Shown here: piece by piece, positions 1 through 7,131 of the stretch
Layout of the letters: every line of letters starts with the position of its first letter
Position numbering within the stretch: the first letter of the stretch is position 1
Assembly: GCF_900103455.1 (NCBI RefSeq)
Contig: NZ_FNHI01000019.1
Location: 103,319-167,318 of the forward strand
From: Streptomyces wuyuanensis
GTDB lineage: Bacteria > Actinomycetota > Actinomycetes > Streptomycetales > Streptomycetaceae
DNA length: 64,000 nt
Direction of reading: 5' to 3'
The notes under the pieces: model-generated
The model's input: the letters and a program-made list of their open reading frames with translations, nothing else
What the model was told of the DNA's origin: nothing
The model's database searches: none
Made by a program: the position numbers and the translations under genes

Positions 1-1032
1 GGTCATCAACTCCAGTCCGCAGACGGCCGTCGAGCCGCGCGGGGTGATGACGCGGGACGCATAGGTGCCGAGCACGGCGGCGACCTCGGGCGCGGGGAGC
101 CGGCCGGTGTCACCCCAGGAGCGGGCATCGAGCGCGTCCCACGGCAGGACCGCGAACTGCACGCACTGGCGCCGGCCGTCCTCGGCGGGCCGGTAGACAC
201 GCGCCCAGGGTCCGAAGCCGCGCTTGGTGAGCTTCCAGCCGGCCTCGGCGACCTGCCGGACCGCTTCGTGGTCTCCGGGGAGGCGGAGTGTCCGCCTGTC
301 CTCCAGCACGGGGGGCAGCCCCAGCCGTTCGGCGGCCGCCGCCGTGATCACGACGAGCGGGTCGGCGTCCTTGCCCGAGCGGTGCAGCCTCGCCGCGCCG
401 AGCTTCGCCTCGCCCAGCGCCCACTCCACGACCTCTACCAGGGTCTGGGCCGGGCAGTCCAGCACCAGCCCGCCCAGGCAGTACACGGATCCGTCCCCGT
501 CGAGCACACCCAGCGGACCGTGCGCGAAGCGCGCGTCGGCCACCGCCCGGGGCGTCTCCGGCATGCGCGCCTGCCCGGTTCTCGGTGCGGCCGGCCGACG
601 AGGTGCCGCGGCGGGGGCTTCGCGAACCGGCCGGGACTGCGGCGGCAGCCGCGTCGCGTGTGCCAACGCCCCGGGGGCGGGCGTGACTTCGGCCGGCCGG
701 TCCAGGCCGGGGGCCCCACCCGAATGCGCGGCCGGGGCCTGCGCCGTCGGCACACTCTCCGTGGCGTCGGGTGCCGGGTACCGTGCGGCGAGCCCTTCCA
801 GCAGCCGGGCGTACGCGGCGCGCTTCGGCGGCCGTGGTTCCGTCCTGCCCGCCTCCCAGCCGCTCACCGCCTCGCGGCGGACCTGCAGCGCCTTCGCCAC
901 CTGCTCCTGGCTCAGGCCTGCGGCCTCACGCAGCCTCTTGCGCTCGGTGGGGGAAGGGAGCGACTCCCTCGCGGCCACCGCGTCCAGGAGTGCGTCCACC
1001 GCACCGAACAGCGCGTCCTCATCGTCAGCCAC
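1..1032 (-). CDS. tap: Telomere-associated protein Tap, N-terminal part (truncated by window edge)
   Basis: GTG start at 1030-1032 preceded by an AGGTGA ribosome-binding site; the reading frame is open to the left window edge, giving 344 residues. The N-terminus holds an XRE-type helix-turn-helix (around residues 28-62, with AGLSQEQVAKAL and SGWEAGRTEPRPP), a Pro/Ala-rich linker, then a domain with LTKRGFGPWARVYRP, CVQFAVLPWDALD and RVITPRGSTAVCGLELMT. These are blocks I recognise from Streptomyces Tap proteins, which are roughly twice this length. In the known system Tap binds the telomere 3' overhang and recruits the terminal protein Tpg during end patching of linear replicons. Transcription runs leftward, so tpg would be expected just left of base 1. 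Alternative: a Tap-like protein on an integrated or linear plasmid. Confidence 0.82.
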   Translation of the reverse strand, partial: MADDEDALFGAVDALLDAVAARESLPSPTERKRLREAAGLSQEQVAKALQVRREAVSGWEAGRTEPRPPKRAAYARLLEGLAARYPAPDATESVPTAQAPAAHSGGAPGLDRPAEVTPAPGALAHATRLPPQSRPVREAPAAAPRRPAAPRTGQARMPETPRAVADARFAHGPLGVLDGDGSVYCLGGLVLDCPAQTLVEVVEWALGEAKLGAARLHRSGKDADPLVVITAAAAERLGLPPVLEDRRTLRLPGDHEAVRQVAEAGWKLTKRGFGPWARVYRPAEDGRRQCVQFAVLPWDALDARSWGDTGRLPAPEVAAVLGTYASRVITPRGSTAVCGLELMT

Positions 1033-1394
1033 GTGATCACCTCGCCCCGAACGCTACCCCAACCGCTCAGTCCACCGCGTGCGGATCGCTCAAGCCGTCC
1101 CCAGCGGCCCCAAGTCGCCTCGCGCCGCACCGAGCAGCCTCGATCCGTCTCATGGGCGCGGAACTCTCACCCGTGCCGGTGGCGTCGTACGCGCTTTCGG
1201 CGCGACGGCGGAGCGGGGACGCCGAAGAGCGCCGGGACCCGCACCGGGCCCAACGCACCGGCACCACCTCGGACTACGCTGCTTGCCGATCACGCGGACG
1301 GTCCTGGACGCCGTTGCCCGACGCGGGTGGCGGCATGCCTCGGCGGACGGGGCAGCGGTGACGGAACGTCGCCACCCTCAGCGAAGGAGCCCAG
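1033..1394. other. Intergenic region between divergent tap and kinase genes
   Basis: About 360 bases between two divergent genes, presumably holding both promoters. I see no convincing small gene. The right end carries the GAAGGAG ribosome-binding site (1381-1387) of the kinase. Confidence 0.4.
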
Positions 1395-2111
1395 ATGCCC
1401 GGATCCAGGCGTGGCGGCGCGCCCGAGCCGAAGGTCCCGGGGACAGTCCCCGGCGGGACCTCTTCGGGGCTGATCGTCTTTCTGAACGGGACGTCCAGTT
1501 CGGGCAAGTCCAGCATCGCGAGGGAACTGCTGCGCATCCTGGACGAGCCCTGGTTCCACCTGCCCGTGGACGCCTTCCACGCGATGCGCTCCAGCCGGGA
1601 GGTCGCCCCCGAGGAGCTTCCGCTGATTCTCCGGCGCACATGGACGGGGTTCCACCGGGCGGTGGCCGGCATGGCGGCGGCAGGCAACAACGTGGTGGTG
1701 GACCATGTCCTGAGCGAGGAGTGGCGCCTGGTGGACTGCCTGGAACTCTTCGACCCGAGGAAAGTCGTCCTGGTCGGTGTGCGGTGCTCGCTCGACGAAC
1801 TGCTGCGGCGCGAGTCGGCCCGTGGCGACCGTCCGCCCGGCCTCGCGGCCCGCCAGTTCCCACAGGTCCACTCGTACGGCCCGTACGACGTGGAATGCGA
1901 TACGACCACGACCGATCCCGTGGACTGTGCCCGGCAGATCAGTTCGTATCTTGCTCGAAGGTCGTTTCCCACCGCCTTCGAGCAACTCCGGGCCGAACTC
2001 CTCCCGGACGGGCACGGTGCCGGAGGTGACACGCTGTTCCCTGGTCCCCGCCTCGAACGGGCGACCCCCACCGATGGCTCCGGCTGCCCGCCGCCCGGGC
2101 AACGGCCGTAG
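1395..2111 (+). CDS. Chloramphenicol 3-O-phosphotransferase (CPT) family kinase
   Basis: 238 residues; GAAGGAG lies 7 bases before the ATG. A P-loop (GTSSSGKS, residues 32-39) is followed by VDAFHAM with Asp59, the position of the catalytic Asp in CPT enzymes, and by NNVVVDHVL and VLVGVRCSLDELLRRE. The family phosphorylates the C-3 hydroxyl of chloramphenicol, but most genomic homologues have unknown substrates. The last 60 residues, after the core fold, are Pro/Gly-rich and less like coding sequence, so the functional domain may end near residue 185. No neighbour suggests an antibiotic cluster, so a general small-molecule kinase is as likely as a resistance enzyme. Confidence 0.8.
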   Translation: MPGSRRGGAPEPKVPGTVPGGTSSGLIVFLNGTSSSGKSSIARELLRILDEPWFHLPVDAFHAMRSSREVAPEELPLILRRTWTGFHRAVAGMAAAGNNVVVDHVLSEEWRLVDCLELFDPRKVVLVGVRCSLDELLRRESARGDRPPGLAARQFPQVHSYGPYDVECDTTTTDPVDCARQISSYLARRSFPTAFEQLRAELLPDGHGAGGDTLFPGPRLERATPTDGSGCPPPGQRP

Positions 2112-2269
2112 CGCAGGGCGGGGCGGAGGCGACGGGGTGCACGGTGTGACCCGCGCCGTGCACCGGCCGGACGGGACGCGGGCTCGCGCGGCCGTCCGTG
2201 CGCCGCCGTCGCACCTCGCCGTCCGCGCCCCGTGCCGACCGCCGCGCCGAGGCACGACAGCATCGGGGC

Positions 2270-2953
2270 ATGGTGGAATGGATCATCGCCGCGTGCGACG
2301 GGGCGTCGAAGGGGAACCCCGGGCCGGCGGCCTGGGCCTGGGTCGTCGCCGGCGCGGACAGCGAGGTGGTGTCCTGGGAGGCGGGTCCGCTGGGCCGGGC
2401 GACCAACAACGTGGCCGAGCTGACGGCGTTGCGGCGGCTGCTGGAGGCCACGGACGCGGGAGTGCCGCTCGAGGTGCGCATGGATTCGCAGTACGCGATG
2501 AAGGCGGTCACCACCTGGCTTCCCGGCTGGCGCCGCAAGGGCTGGAAGACCGCCGCCGGCACGCCGGTGGCCAACCGGGACCTGGTGGTGGCGATCGACG
2601 CACTTCTGGCGGGCCGGGATGTCGAGTTCGTCTACACCCCGGCCCACCAGGTCGGCGGAGATCCGCTGAACGCGGCTGCCGACGCAGCGGCCGGCCACAT
2701 CGCCCGCAGCCAGGAGCCCGCCGGCTCGACCCTCGGCTCGGTGCTGCCGGCCGCCGAGTCCCCGGCCCGGCCCCGCCGGTCGGACGGGTCCAAGCGACGC
2801 TCGTCCTCGGCCGGTTCGTCACGAGGTTCGGTCAAGGCGAAGTTCCCGGGCCGCTGCTCATGCGGGCGCCCGTACGCCAAGGGCGAGACGATCACCAAGA
2901 ACGCCGGAGGGTGGGGTCATCCTTCCTGCGCCACGGCCGCCGGCTCTCCGTGA
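2270..2953 (+). CDS. Ribonuclease HI with C-terminal zinc-ribbon-like tail
   Basis: 227 residues from the ATG at 2270, chosen because MVEWIIAACDGASKGNPGPA is the natural first strand of RNase H; an in-frame ATG at 2198 would only add an Arg-rich stretch. Catalytic acids are visible as Asp10, Glu50 (NNVAELTAL), Asp72 (MDSQYA) and Asp138, with the usual His at 126. The enzyme degrades RNA in RNA-DNA hybrids. After a Ser/Pro/Arg linker (about 145-195) comes CSCGRPYAKGETITKNAGGW and a further Cys, a short module that looks like a Cys-pair zinc or nucleic-acid-binding element. The start is weakly supported because no good Shine-Dalgarno is present. Confidence 0.88.
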   Translation: MVEWIIAACDGASKGNPGPAAWAWVVAGADSEVVSWEAGPLGRATNNVAELTALRRLLEATDAGVPLEVRMDSQYAMKAVTTWLPGWRRKGWKTAAGTPVANRDLVVAIDALLAGRDVEFVYTPAHQVGGDPLNAAADAAAGHIARSQEPAGSTLGSVLPAAESPARPRRSDGSKRRSSSAGSSRGSVKAKFPGRCSCGRPYAKGETITKNAGGWGHPSCATAAGSP

Positions 2954-3165
2954 ACGGCCTCTGCCGCCGGCGGGCGCACTCCGCGGGCCCGCCCCGGCAG
3001 GCCGGGGCTCGCGCGACGCCCTGATCCGGATCGTCCGCGCCGCTCACCGGCCGGGCAACGACGCCGCGCGCAGGGCCGTCGGCCATGCGGACCGATCGGC
3101 GCGAGGCCGACGCGCCGGACATCGAACGCACCCCGCACCAACGCCAAGCCGGGCTGCCCGGCCGG

Positions 3166-3210
3166 GAGTCACCGGACCTGAGTCACCGGACCTGAGTCAC
3201 CGGATCTGAG
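3166..3210. repeat. Three tandem copies of a 14-bp unit
   Basis: GAGTCACCGGACCT occurs at 3166-3179 and 3180-3193, with a one-base variant (GAGTCACCGGATCT) at 3194-3207, followed by a partial GAG. It lies in the 470-base gap downstream of RNase HI and upstream of the XRE-cupin gene. No gene is seen elsewhere in that gap. The unit is not palindromic and no function is evident. Confidence 0.85.
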
Positions 3211-3367
3211 GGTGGCCGCGCCGCCCGGCCTCGGTGCCGAGCCTGTCCTCGGTCCTCGGTGAGACTGCTCGGGAGTCGCGGATGTGAGATCCCGGAGCGC
3301 AGTCCGCACTGGCGGTGATCGGCGAGCGAAGAGCGCATGCGGGGGGGCACGCCCTTCGAGCCGCTTA

Positions 3368-3382
3368 TTGCCTCTGAGGCAA
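3368..3382. promoter_or_regulatory. Perfect palindrome, probable operator of the XRE-cupin gene
   Basis: TTGCCTCTGAGGCAA is a perfect 7-1-7 palindrome about 40 bases before the regulator start, with another TTTGCCT half-like element at 3386-3392. The position and symmetry fit autoregulation by the dimeric HTH protein encoded next; binding itself is inferred. Confidence 0.6.
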
Positions 3383-3422
3383 AATGTTTGCCTACGGGGA
3401 ACGGCTATGGCTCAATGGGGGC

Positions 3423-4100
3423 ATGGCCGAAGACACCACCGCGATGAGCACCAGGGAGACGAGCGCCGCCCTCTCGAGTGTCGCATCCCAGCTCAGGGAC
3501 CTGAGGAAGCGAAGCGGTCTGACCGTCGAGGCGGCTGCGGTGCGACTGGGGCTCTCCCCCGCCCATCTGTCCCGGCTGGAGACCGGGCACCGGCAGCCGT
3601 CGCTGCCCGTGCTGCTGACGCTGGCGCGTGCCTACGGCACCACGGTCTCCGATCTGCTCGGGGAGACCCCTCCGGAGCGGGACCCCGTCATCAGGGCCAC
3701 GACCACGGGGTCGTTGGGGGCGGACGGCTGGACCTACCGGCAGGCCGGCGAATCCCGACGGGCCATGCAGGCACTCCGTGTGCACGTCCCACCGCAGGTC
3801 CGGGAGGAACTGGTCCGGGTCCATGCCGGTGAGGAATGGCTCTACGTCCTCTCCGGCCGGCTCAGGCTGTCGCTCGGCGGCGAGGAGCACATCCTCGATC
3901 CGGGTGATTCCGCCCACTACGACAGTCTGACCCCCCACCGGATCACCGCCGTGCCGCCGGGGGGCGCGGACCTCCTCTTCGTCCACACGCTTCTGCAGAG
4001 CCACGCGAGTGATCTGTGCATAGGAGGCGGGGACCGTCCGAATCCGCCCGGCGCCGACCGGCGTACGGGCCCTCCAGAAGGTGACGATCATGCTGAGTGA
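3423..4100 (+). CDS. XRE-family regulator with C-terminal cupin
   Basis: 225 residues. Residues 20-80 form a lambda-repressor-like HTH (LRDLRKRSGLTVEAAAVRLG, then SPAHLSRLETGHRQPS). Residues 110-195 form a small-ligand cupin with HAGEEWLYVLSGRLRLSLGG, DPGDSAHYDSLTPHR and LLFVHTLL. The start at 3423 follows a GGGGG run; an in-frame ATG at 3384 would lie just after the palindrome at 3368-3382, so I prefer the shorter form. Such HTH-cupin proteins usually sense a small ligand and repress their own operon. Its 3' end overlaps the next gene by 11 bases, implying translational coupling. Confidence 0.85.
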   Translation: MAEDTTAMSTRETSAALSSVASQLRDLRKRSGLTVEAAAVRLGLSPAHLSRLETGHRQPSLPVLLTLARAYGTTVSDLLGETPPERDPVIRATTTGSLGADGWTYRQAGESRRAMQALRVHVPPQVREELVRVHAGEEWLYVLSGRLRLSLGGEEHILDPGDSAHYDSLTPHRITAVPPGGADLLFVHTLLQSHASDLCIGGGDRPNPPGADRRTGPPEGDDHAE

Positions 4101-4230
4101 GAAGACCGGCGTCGAGCGCGGGGACGGCCGGTTCCCCAAGGGATTCGCCCTGCGCCTGTTCGCCTACATCGTGGCGGGGCATCTCGTGGCGGGCTTCCTC
4201 TACCTGCTGTTCTCCGTCGGCGCGAAGTAG
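4090..4230 (+). CDS. Small single-span membrane protein, DUF6126-like
   Basis: 46 residues. The ATG lies inside the last codons of the XRE-cupin gene in another frame. A basic N-terminal half (GDGRFPKGFALRLFAYIVAG) leads into one hydrophobic helix, with HLVAGFLYLLFSVGAK at the C-terminus. I recognise the pattern, and the placement directly after an XRE-cupin gene, as that of DUF6126 proteins in Streptomyces. Function is unknown. The tight coupling suggests the regulator controls, or senses something linked to, this inner-membrane peptide. Confidence 0.75.
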   Translation: MLSEKTGVERGDGRFPKGFALRLFAYIVAGHLVAGFLYLLFSVGAK

Positions 4231-4369
4231 ACGACCACCGCGCCCCGCCTTTCCGCCCCTCGCGGCCGCCTGCCCGCCCGGCAGCGGCGCACGTACCCGG
4301 CGCACGGCCGGGGGTGGCGGTGTCGCCACCCCCACGCCGCCGTCCACTCCCGGTCCCCGAGGTCGCCTG

Positions 4370-4623
4370 TGGACCGGTACGGACACCCGGCAGGTCGCCA
4401 GGACCTCCTCGAGGTTGCGCTCCCAGTCGGCGCCTACACCCATCCGCCGAGCCAGCAATCCCGGCGGCTCGCCGCCGTCGTGGTCGGTCGGCTGCATGAC
4501 GTGCCGGCACAACTCCCGCTGGAAGTCGACGAGTTCCAGTTCGGTTCGCAGGCCGGCCTCGCCCCGCGGGGCGGCCGCCTCGCCGTCAGAACGCCTGGAG
4601 AAAACAACCGACGGCGATCACTC
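4370..4623 (-). other. Coding-like open segment without a good start
   Basis: Reading leftward from about 4623, one frame shows strong third-position G/C bias and protein-like content, including LRTELELVDFQRELCRHVMQ and MGVGADWERNLEEVLATCR. The bias fades near 4370, where no stop follows, and no ATG or GTG opens the segment. It may be the remnant or frameshifted part of a small gene, or be read from the coupled gene at 4586-4669. I do not recognise the family. The rest of 4231-4370 shows nothing convincing. Confidence 0.3.
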
Positions 4624-4669
4624 CGGCCGCCGCTATCGAGGAAATCTTGATCAGGATCTTCCGGGTCAT
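4586..4669 (-). CDS. 27-residue hydrophobic peptide
   Basis: MTRKILIKISSIAAAGVIAV followed by GCFLQAF, preceded by a GGAGG ribosome-binding site about 8 bases upstream. A basic N-terminus and one hydrophobic stretch suggest a membrane or exported peptide. It lies about 100 bases downstream of, and on the same strand as, the 58-residue gene at 4769-4945, so the two may be co-transcribed. Function unknown; its size alone makes it uncertain, but the ribosome site and codon choice are good. Confidence 0.45.
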   Translation of the reverse strand: MTRKILIKISSIAAAGVIAVGCFLQAF

Positions 4670-4768
4670 CACAAGTGCCTCCAGGGGGAGGGAGTTCGGT
4701 TGGCCGGCATCAGCGGTGGACGGCGGCCGAAGTGCACAGGGGCTCGGCCGCCGCGCGGCCGCGGTGGC

Positions 4769-4945
4769 TCACAGGCACGTACGGACGAGCCACTCGTCCG
4801 GGTTGTACGCGAATCGCGCCGAGTCGTGCGTCACGGCCGGCCGTTCCTCGACCATGTCGTCCCAGCGGATGCGCTCCGGCAGCCGTGAGAACCTCAGCCG
4901 GCGGGCCGCTCCGGCCTCGTCCGCGGTCTTGTGCTCCTGCTCCAT
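4769..4945 (-). CDS. 58-residue conserved-looking small protein
   Basis: The ATG at 4943-4945 is preceded by GAGGAGGC, an excellent ribosome-binding site. The product starts MEQEHKTADEAGAARRLRFS and ends FAYNPDEWLVRTCL, and is mixed-charge and soluble, with a central IRWDDMVEERPAV. Codon use is typical of the window. I cannot assign a family. It is too short for routine gene calling and heads a possible two-gene unit with the 27-residue peptide. Confidence 0.6.
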   Translation of the reverse strand: MEQEHKTADEAGAARRLRFSRLPERIRWDDMVEERPAVTHDSARFAYNPDEWLVRTCL

Positions 4946-5107
4946 GTCAACGCCTCCTCAGCGGCGGATCGCGCCGCTCCTGACGGCAGTCGTCCCGTCC
5001 TCGAACGGAGCGGGCCGGATCTCGGCGCTCTCCTGCGGCCTCGCGGCCCGAGAACGCGGATCGGGGGACTGCCCCGGCAGCTCGGTGGAAGACCGATCCT
5101 CACACGC

Positions 5108-5138
5108 CGATCGTCACCCGTCAAGGGGGTGACGATCG
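5108..5138 (-). terminator. Hairpin terminator after the CGNR gene
   Basis: CGATCGTCACCC (5108-5119) pairs perfectly with GGGTGACGATCG (5127-5138) around a 7-base loop. It starts 20 bases beyond the stop of the minus-strand CGNR gene. There is no T-run, as is common in Streptomyces. Confidence 0.7.
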
Positions 5139-5157
5139 GGAAGTCACAACCAGGGGA

Positions 5158-5733
5158 TCACGGCCGGGATCCGGTCGACGCCGTCGCCTTCGCACTCGCA
5201 CGCTTGCGCGCCCGGTAGGCCGCGGCTTTGATCTTGTTGCCGCACGGATCCATCTTGCACCACTCCCGGCGCGCCCCCCTGGAACGGTCGATGTAGAACT
5301 GGGTGCAGTCCGGATTCGCGCACTCCTTGAGCAGCGGGACCTCCGGGCCACTGAGGACCGCGACGGCATCACGGGCGACATGGGACAGCGCCTGCCGGAC
5401 GGTGGCCTCGACGCTGCGCCCGGCGTCGGTGAGCTGCGGCACGGGAGCCGGCCGCCGCGCCGCGGCGTTCACCAGGCCCAGCGCTTCCCGCTCGTAGGCA
5501 TCGCCGTCGATCCTTGCGACGACCAGCCGGTAGATCGCCTCCCGCAACTCCACGGCCTCGCGGAGGTCGGCCGGCCCGCACGCCAGGTCGCCGTCCGTGA
5601 TGCCGCACTCACGGAACCAGGAGCTGAGACTTTCGGGCGAGTGGAGCATCTCGCGAGGGTTGGGGCCGCGCCGAACCCGCAGCGTACCCGCGAAGTCGAG
5701 AGCCGGACTTCCGGCCGGAAAGCCATGTTCCAT
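5158..5733 (-). CDS. CGNR zinc-finger domain transcriptional regulator
   Basis: 191 residues from the ATG at 5731-5733; upstream in-frame starts would run through the regulatory boxes. The N-terminal 135 residues match the stress-induced ABATE-type fold (GSPALDFAGTLRVRRGPNP). The C-terminus carries the zinc finger with Cys138, Cys143, Cys159 and Cys164; the signature reads CGNK rather than CGNR, followed by the basic helix AAYRARKR. These proteins are predicted DNA-binding regulators of unknown ligand. The gene is divergent from ohr, and a CAGGTGAC box lies 14 bases before its start (5747-5754). Confidence 0.85.
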   Translation of the reverse strand: MEHGFPAGSPALDFAGTLRVRRGPNPREMLHSPESLSSWFRECGITDGDLACGPADLREAVELREAIYRLVVARIDGDAYEREALGLVNAAARRPAPVPQLTDAGRSVEATVRQALSHVARDAVAVLSGPEVPLLKECANPDCTQFYIDRSRGARREWCKMDPCGNKIKAAAYRARKRASAKATASTGSRP

Positions 5734-5746
5734 ATCACCATTCTGA

Positions 5747-5928
5747 CAGGTGACGATTCCATGCGCAACGCTCGCCCGGGGTGACTCACCGTTCACGCCC
5801 CGCCGCGAGCCCACCCGGCAGCGCCCCCGCGGCAACGCCAGGACGGGCGCGGCGACGAGCCGATGCATCACCGACTTGACAGGTGACGCACGACCCTGCA
5901 CTATCGAGTCACCACCTGAGCAGGTGAC
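5747..5928. promoter_or_regulatory. Shared regulatory region with CAGGTGAC boxes and ohr promoter
   Basis: CAGGTGAC occurs at 5747-5754, 5880-5887 and 5921-5928, always on the plus strand. The last forms CACCTG-AG-CAGGTG (5913-5926), a perfect inverted repeat. TTGACA (5876-5881) and CACTAT (5899-5904), 17 bases apart, make a good sigma-70-type promoter for ohr; one box overlaps its -35 and the palindrome sits just downstream of the -10, the layout of a repressor-controlled promoter. Confidence 0.65.
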
Positions 5929-6004
5929 GCATCCGATGCGGCCCTGCGGATGGCTTCCGGGCTTACGGGACACGTAAGGCCCCCGACACCCCCAGAGGAA
6001 TGCA

Positions 6005-6427
6005 ATGCCGAACAGCTACACCACCGTCGTGAACGTCACCGGTGAGGGCCGCAACGGCGGCCGTGTCCTGTCCGACGACGGTCTGCTCGACACCACGCTG
6101 TCCCACCCCAAGGAGCTCGGCGGAGCCGGCACCGCCACCAACCCCGAGCAGCTCTTCGGGGCCGGCTGGGCCGCCTGCTTCCTCGGCGCCGTCCGTATCG
6201 CGGCCGCCGAGCGCAAGGTGAAGCTGACGAGCACGGAGATCAACGCCGAGATCACCCTGCAGCACGGCGACGACGGCTACTCCCTCGCCGCGGTGCTCAA
6301 CCTCGAGCTCGGCGGAGTGGACGACGCCCGGGCCGCCGAGCTCGCGGACGCCGCCCACCAGATCTGCCCGTACTCCAAGGCGATCCGCGGCAACGTGCCC
6401 GTTACGATCCACGCCACCGCCGTCTGA
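6005..6427 (+). CDS. ohr: Organic hydroperoxide resistance protein (Ohr/OsmC family)
   Basis: 140 residues, full length for Ohr. It has the two redox cysteines, Cys58 (GAGWAACFLGA) and Cys121 (HQICPYSKAIRGN), and the conserved HPKELGGAGTATNPEQLFGAG block. Ohr reduces organic hydroperoxides with thiols in the cytoplasm. It lies upstream of msrA and opposite the CGNR regulator. A strong hairpin terminator follows, so ohr is probably monocistronic. No MarR-type ohrR is nearby, which makes the CAGGTGAC boxes and the divergent CGNR protein candidates for its control. Confidence 0.93.
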   Translation: MPNSYTTVVNVTGEGRNGGRVLSDDGLLDTTLSHPKELGGAGTATNPEQLFGAGWAACFLGAVRIAAAERKVKLTSTEINAEITLQHGDDGYSLAAVLNLELGGVDDARAAELADAAHQICPYSKAIRGNVPVTIHATAV

Positions 6428-6469
6428 CCGGACGCGGAACCGGCCGGTAGCGACCGGCCCCTGATCCGG

Positions 6470-6516
6470 CGGGTCCCGCATCCCGCTCCCCGGCCCGAAC
6501 CGGGATGCGGGACCCG
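6470..6516 (+). terminator. 16-bp perfect hairpin after ohr
   Basis: CGGGTCCCGCATCCCG (6470-6485) pairs perfectly with CGGGATGCGGGACCCG (6501-6516) around a 15-base loop, between ohr and msrA. Confidence 0.8.
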
Positions 6517-6519
6517 CCC

Positions 6520-6550
6520 GCACCACGCACCACGCACCACGCACCACGCA
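6520..6550. repeat. Four tandem copies of GCACCAC before msrA
   Basis: GCACCAC is repeated exactly four times (6520-6547) plus a partial unit, immediately before the AGGAGGC ribosome site of msrA. Slippage at this 7-mer would change the msrA leader length but not its frame. Confidence 0.85.
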
Positions 6551-6569
6551 CACAGGAGGCGGGACCGAC

Positions 6570-7085
6570 ATGACGAACGCACCTCAGCAGAAGGCATGGC
6601 TGGCAGGCGGTTGCTTCTGGGGGATGCAGGACCTGTTGCGAAAGCTCCCCGGTGTCCTGGACACCCGCGTCGGATACAGCGGTGGCGACATGCCCCGTCC
6701 GACCTATCAGCGCCATGGAACCCACGCGGAGGCGATCGAGATCACCTTCGACCCCGCGGCCACCGACTACCGCACGATCCTGGAGTACTTCTTCCAGATC
6801 CACGACCCGACCACGAAGAACCGGCAGGGCAACGACATCGGCTCCAGCTATCGCTCTGCCATCTTCCATCTCGACGAGGAGCAGCGGCGCGTGGCCGAGG
6901 AGACCATCGCCGATGTCGAGGCGTCGGGCCTGTGGCCGGGAACGGTGGTGACGGAGGTCGTCCCGGCTGGCGAGTTCTGGGAGGCCGAACCCGAGCACCA
7001 GGACTACCTGGAGCGTTACCCGGACGGCTACACCTGCCACTTCCCGCGCCCCGGCTGGCGGCTGCCGAAGCGGTCCGCCTCCTGA
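6570..7085 (+). CDS. msrA: Peptide-methionine (S)-S-oxide reductase MsrA
   Basis: 171 residues. The active-site GCFWG motif lies at 14-18 with nucleophile Cys15, followed by TRVGYSGGDMPRPTYQRHGTH and the DPTTKNRQGNDIGSSYRSAI block. AGGAGGC precedes the ATG. It reduces the S-epimer of methionine sulfoxide, fitting the oxidative-stress theme with ohr. No C-terminal recycling cysteine is visible (the end reads RPGWRLPKRSAS), so recycling may use the other Cys in YTCHF near residue 156 or an external thiol. It is isolated from ohr by a terminator and a tandem repeat. Confidence 0.93.
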   Translation: MTNAPQQKAWLAGGCFWGMQDLLRKLPGVLDTRVGYSGGDMPRPTYQRHGTHAEAIEITFDPAATDYRTILEYFFQIHDPTTKNRQGNDIGSSYRSAIFHLDEEQRRVAEETIADVEASGLWPGTVVTEVVPAGEFWEAEPEHQDYLERYPDGYTCHFPRPGWRLPKRSAS

Positions 7086-7131
7086 TCCGGTCCGGGGCGC
7101 GTCCCCGGCGGTCGCGCGTCCCCGGGCCACC

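Noticed and set aside
1395..2111. CPT-family kinase as a chloramphenicol resistance marker of a cluster
   Set aside because: No chloramphenicol biosynthesis or export genes are nearby, and the family has many members of unknown substrate.
6520..6550. GCACCAC tandem repeat as a possible CRISPR or phase-variable coding tract
   Set aside because: The unit is only 7 bases with no spacers, and it lies outside the msrA coding frame.
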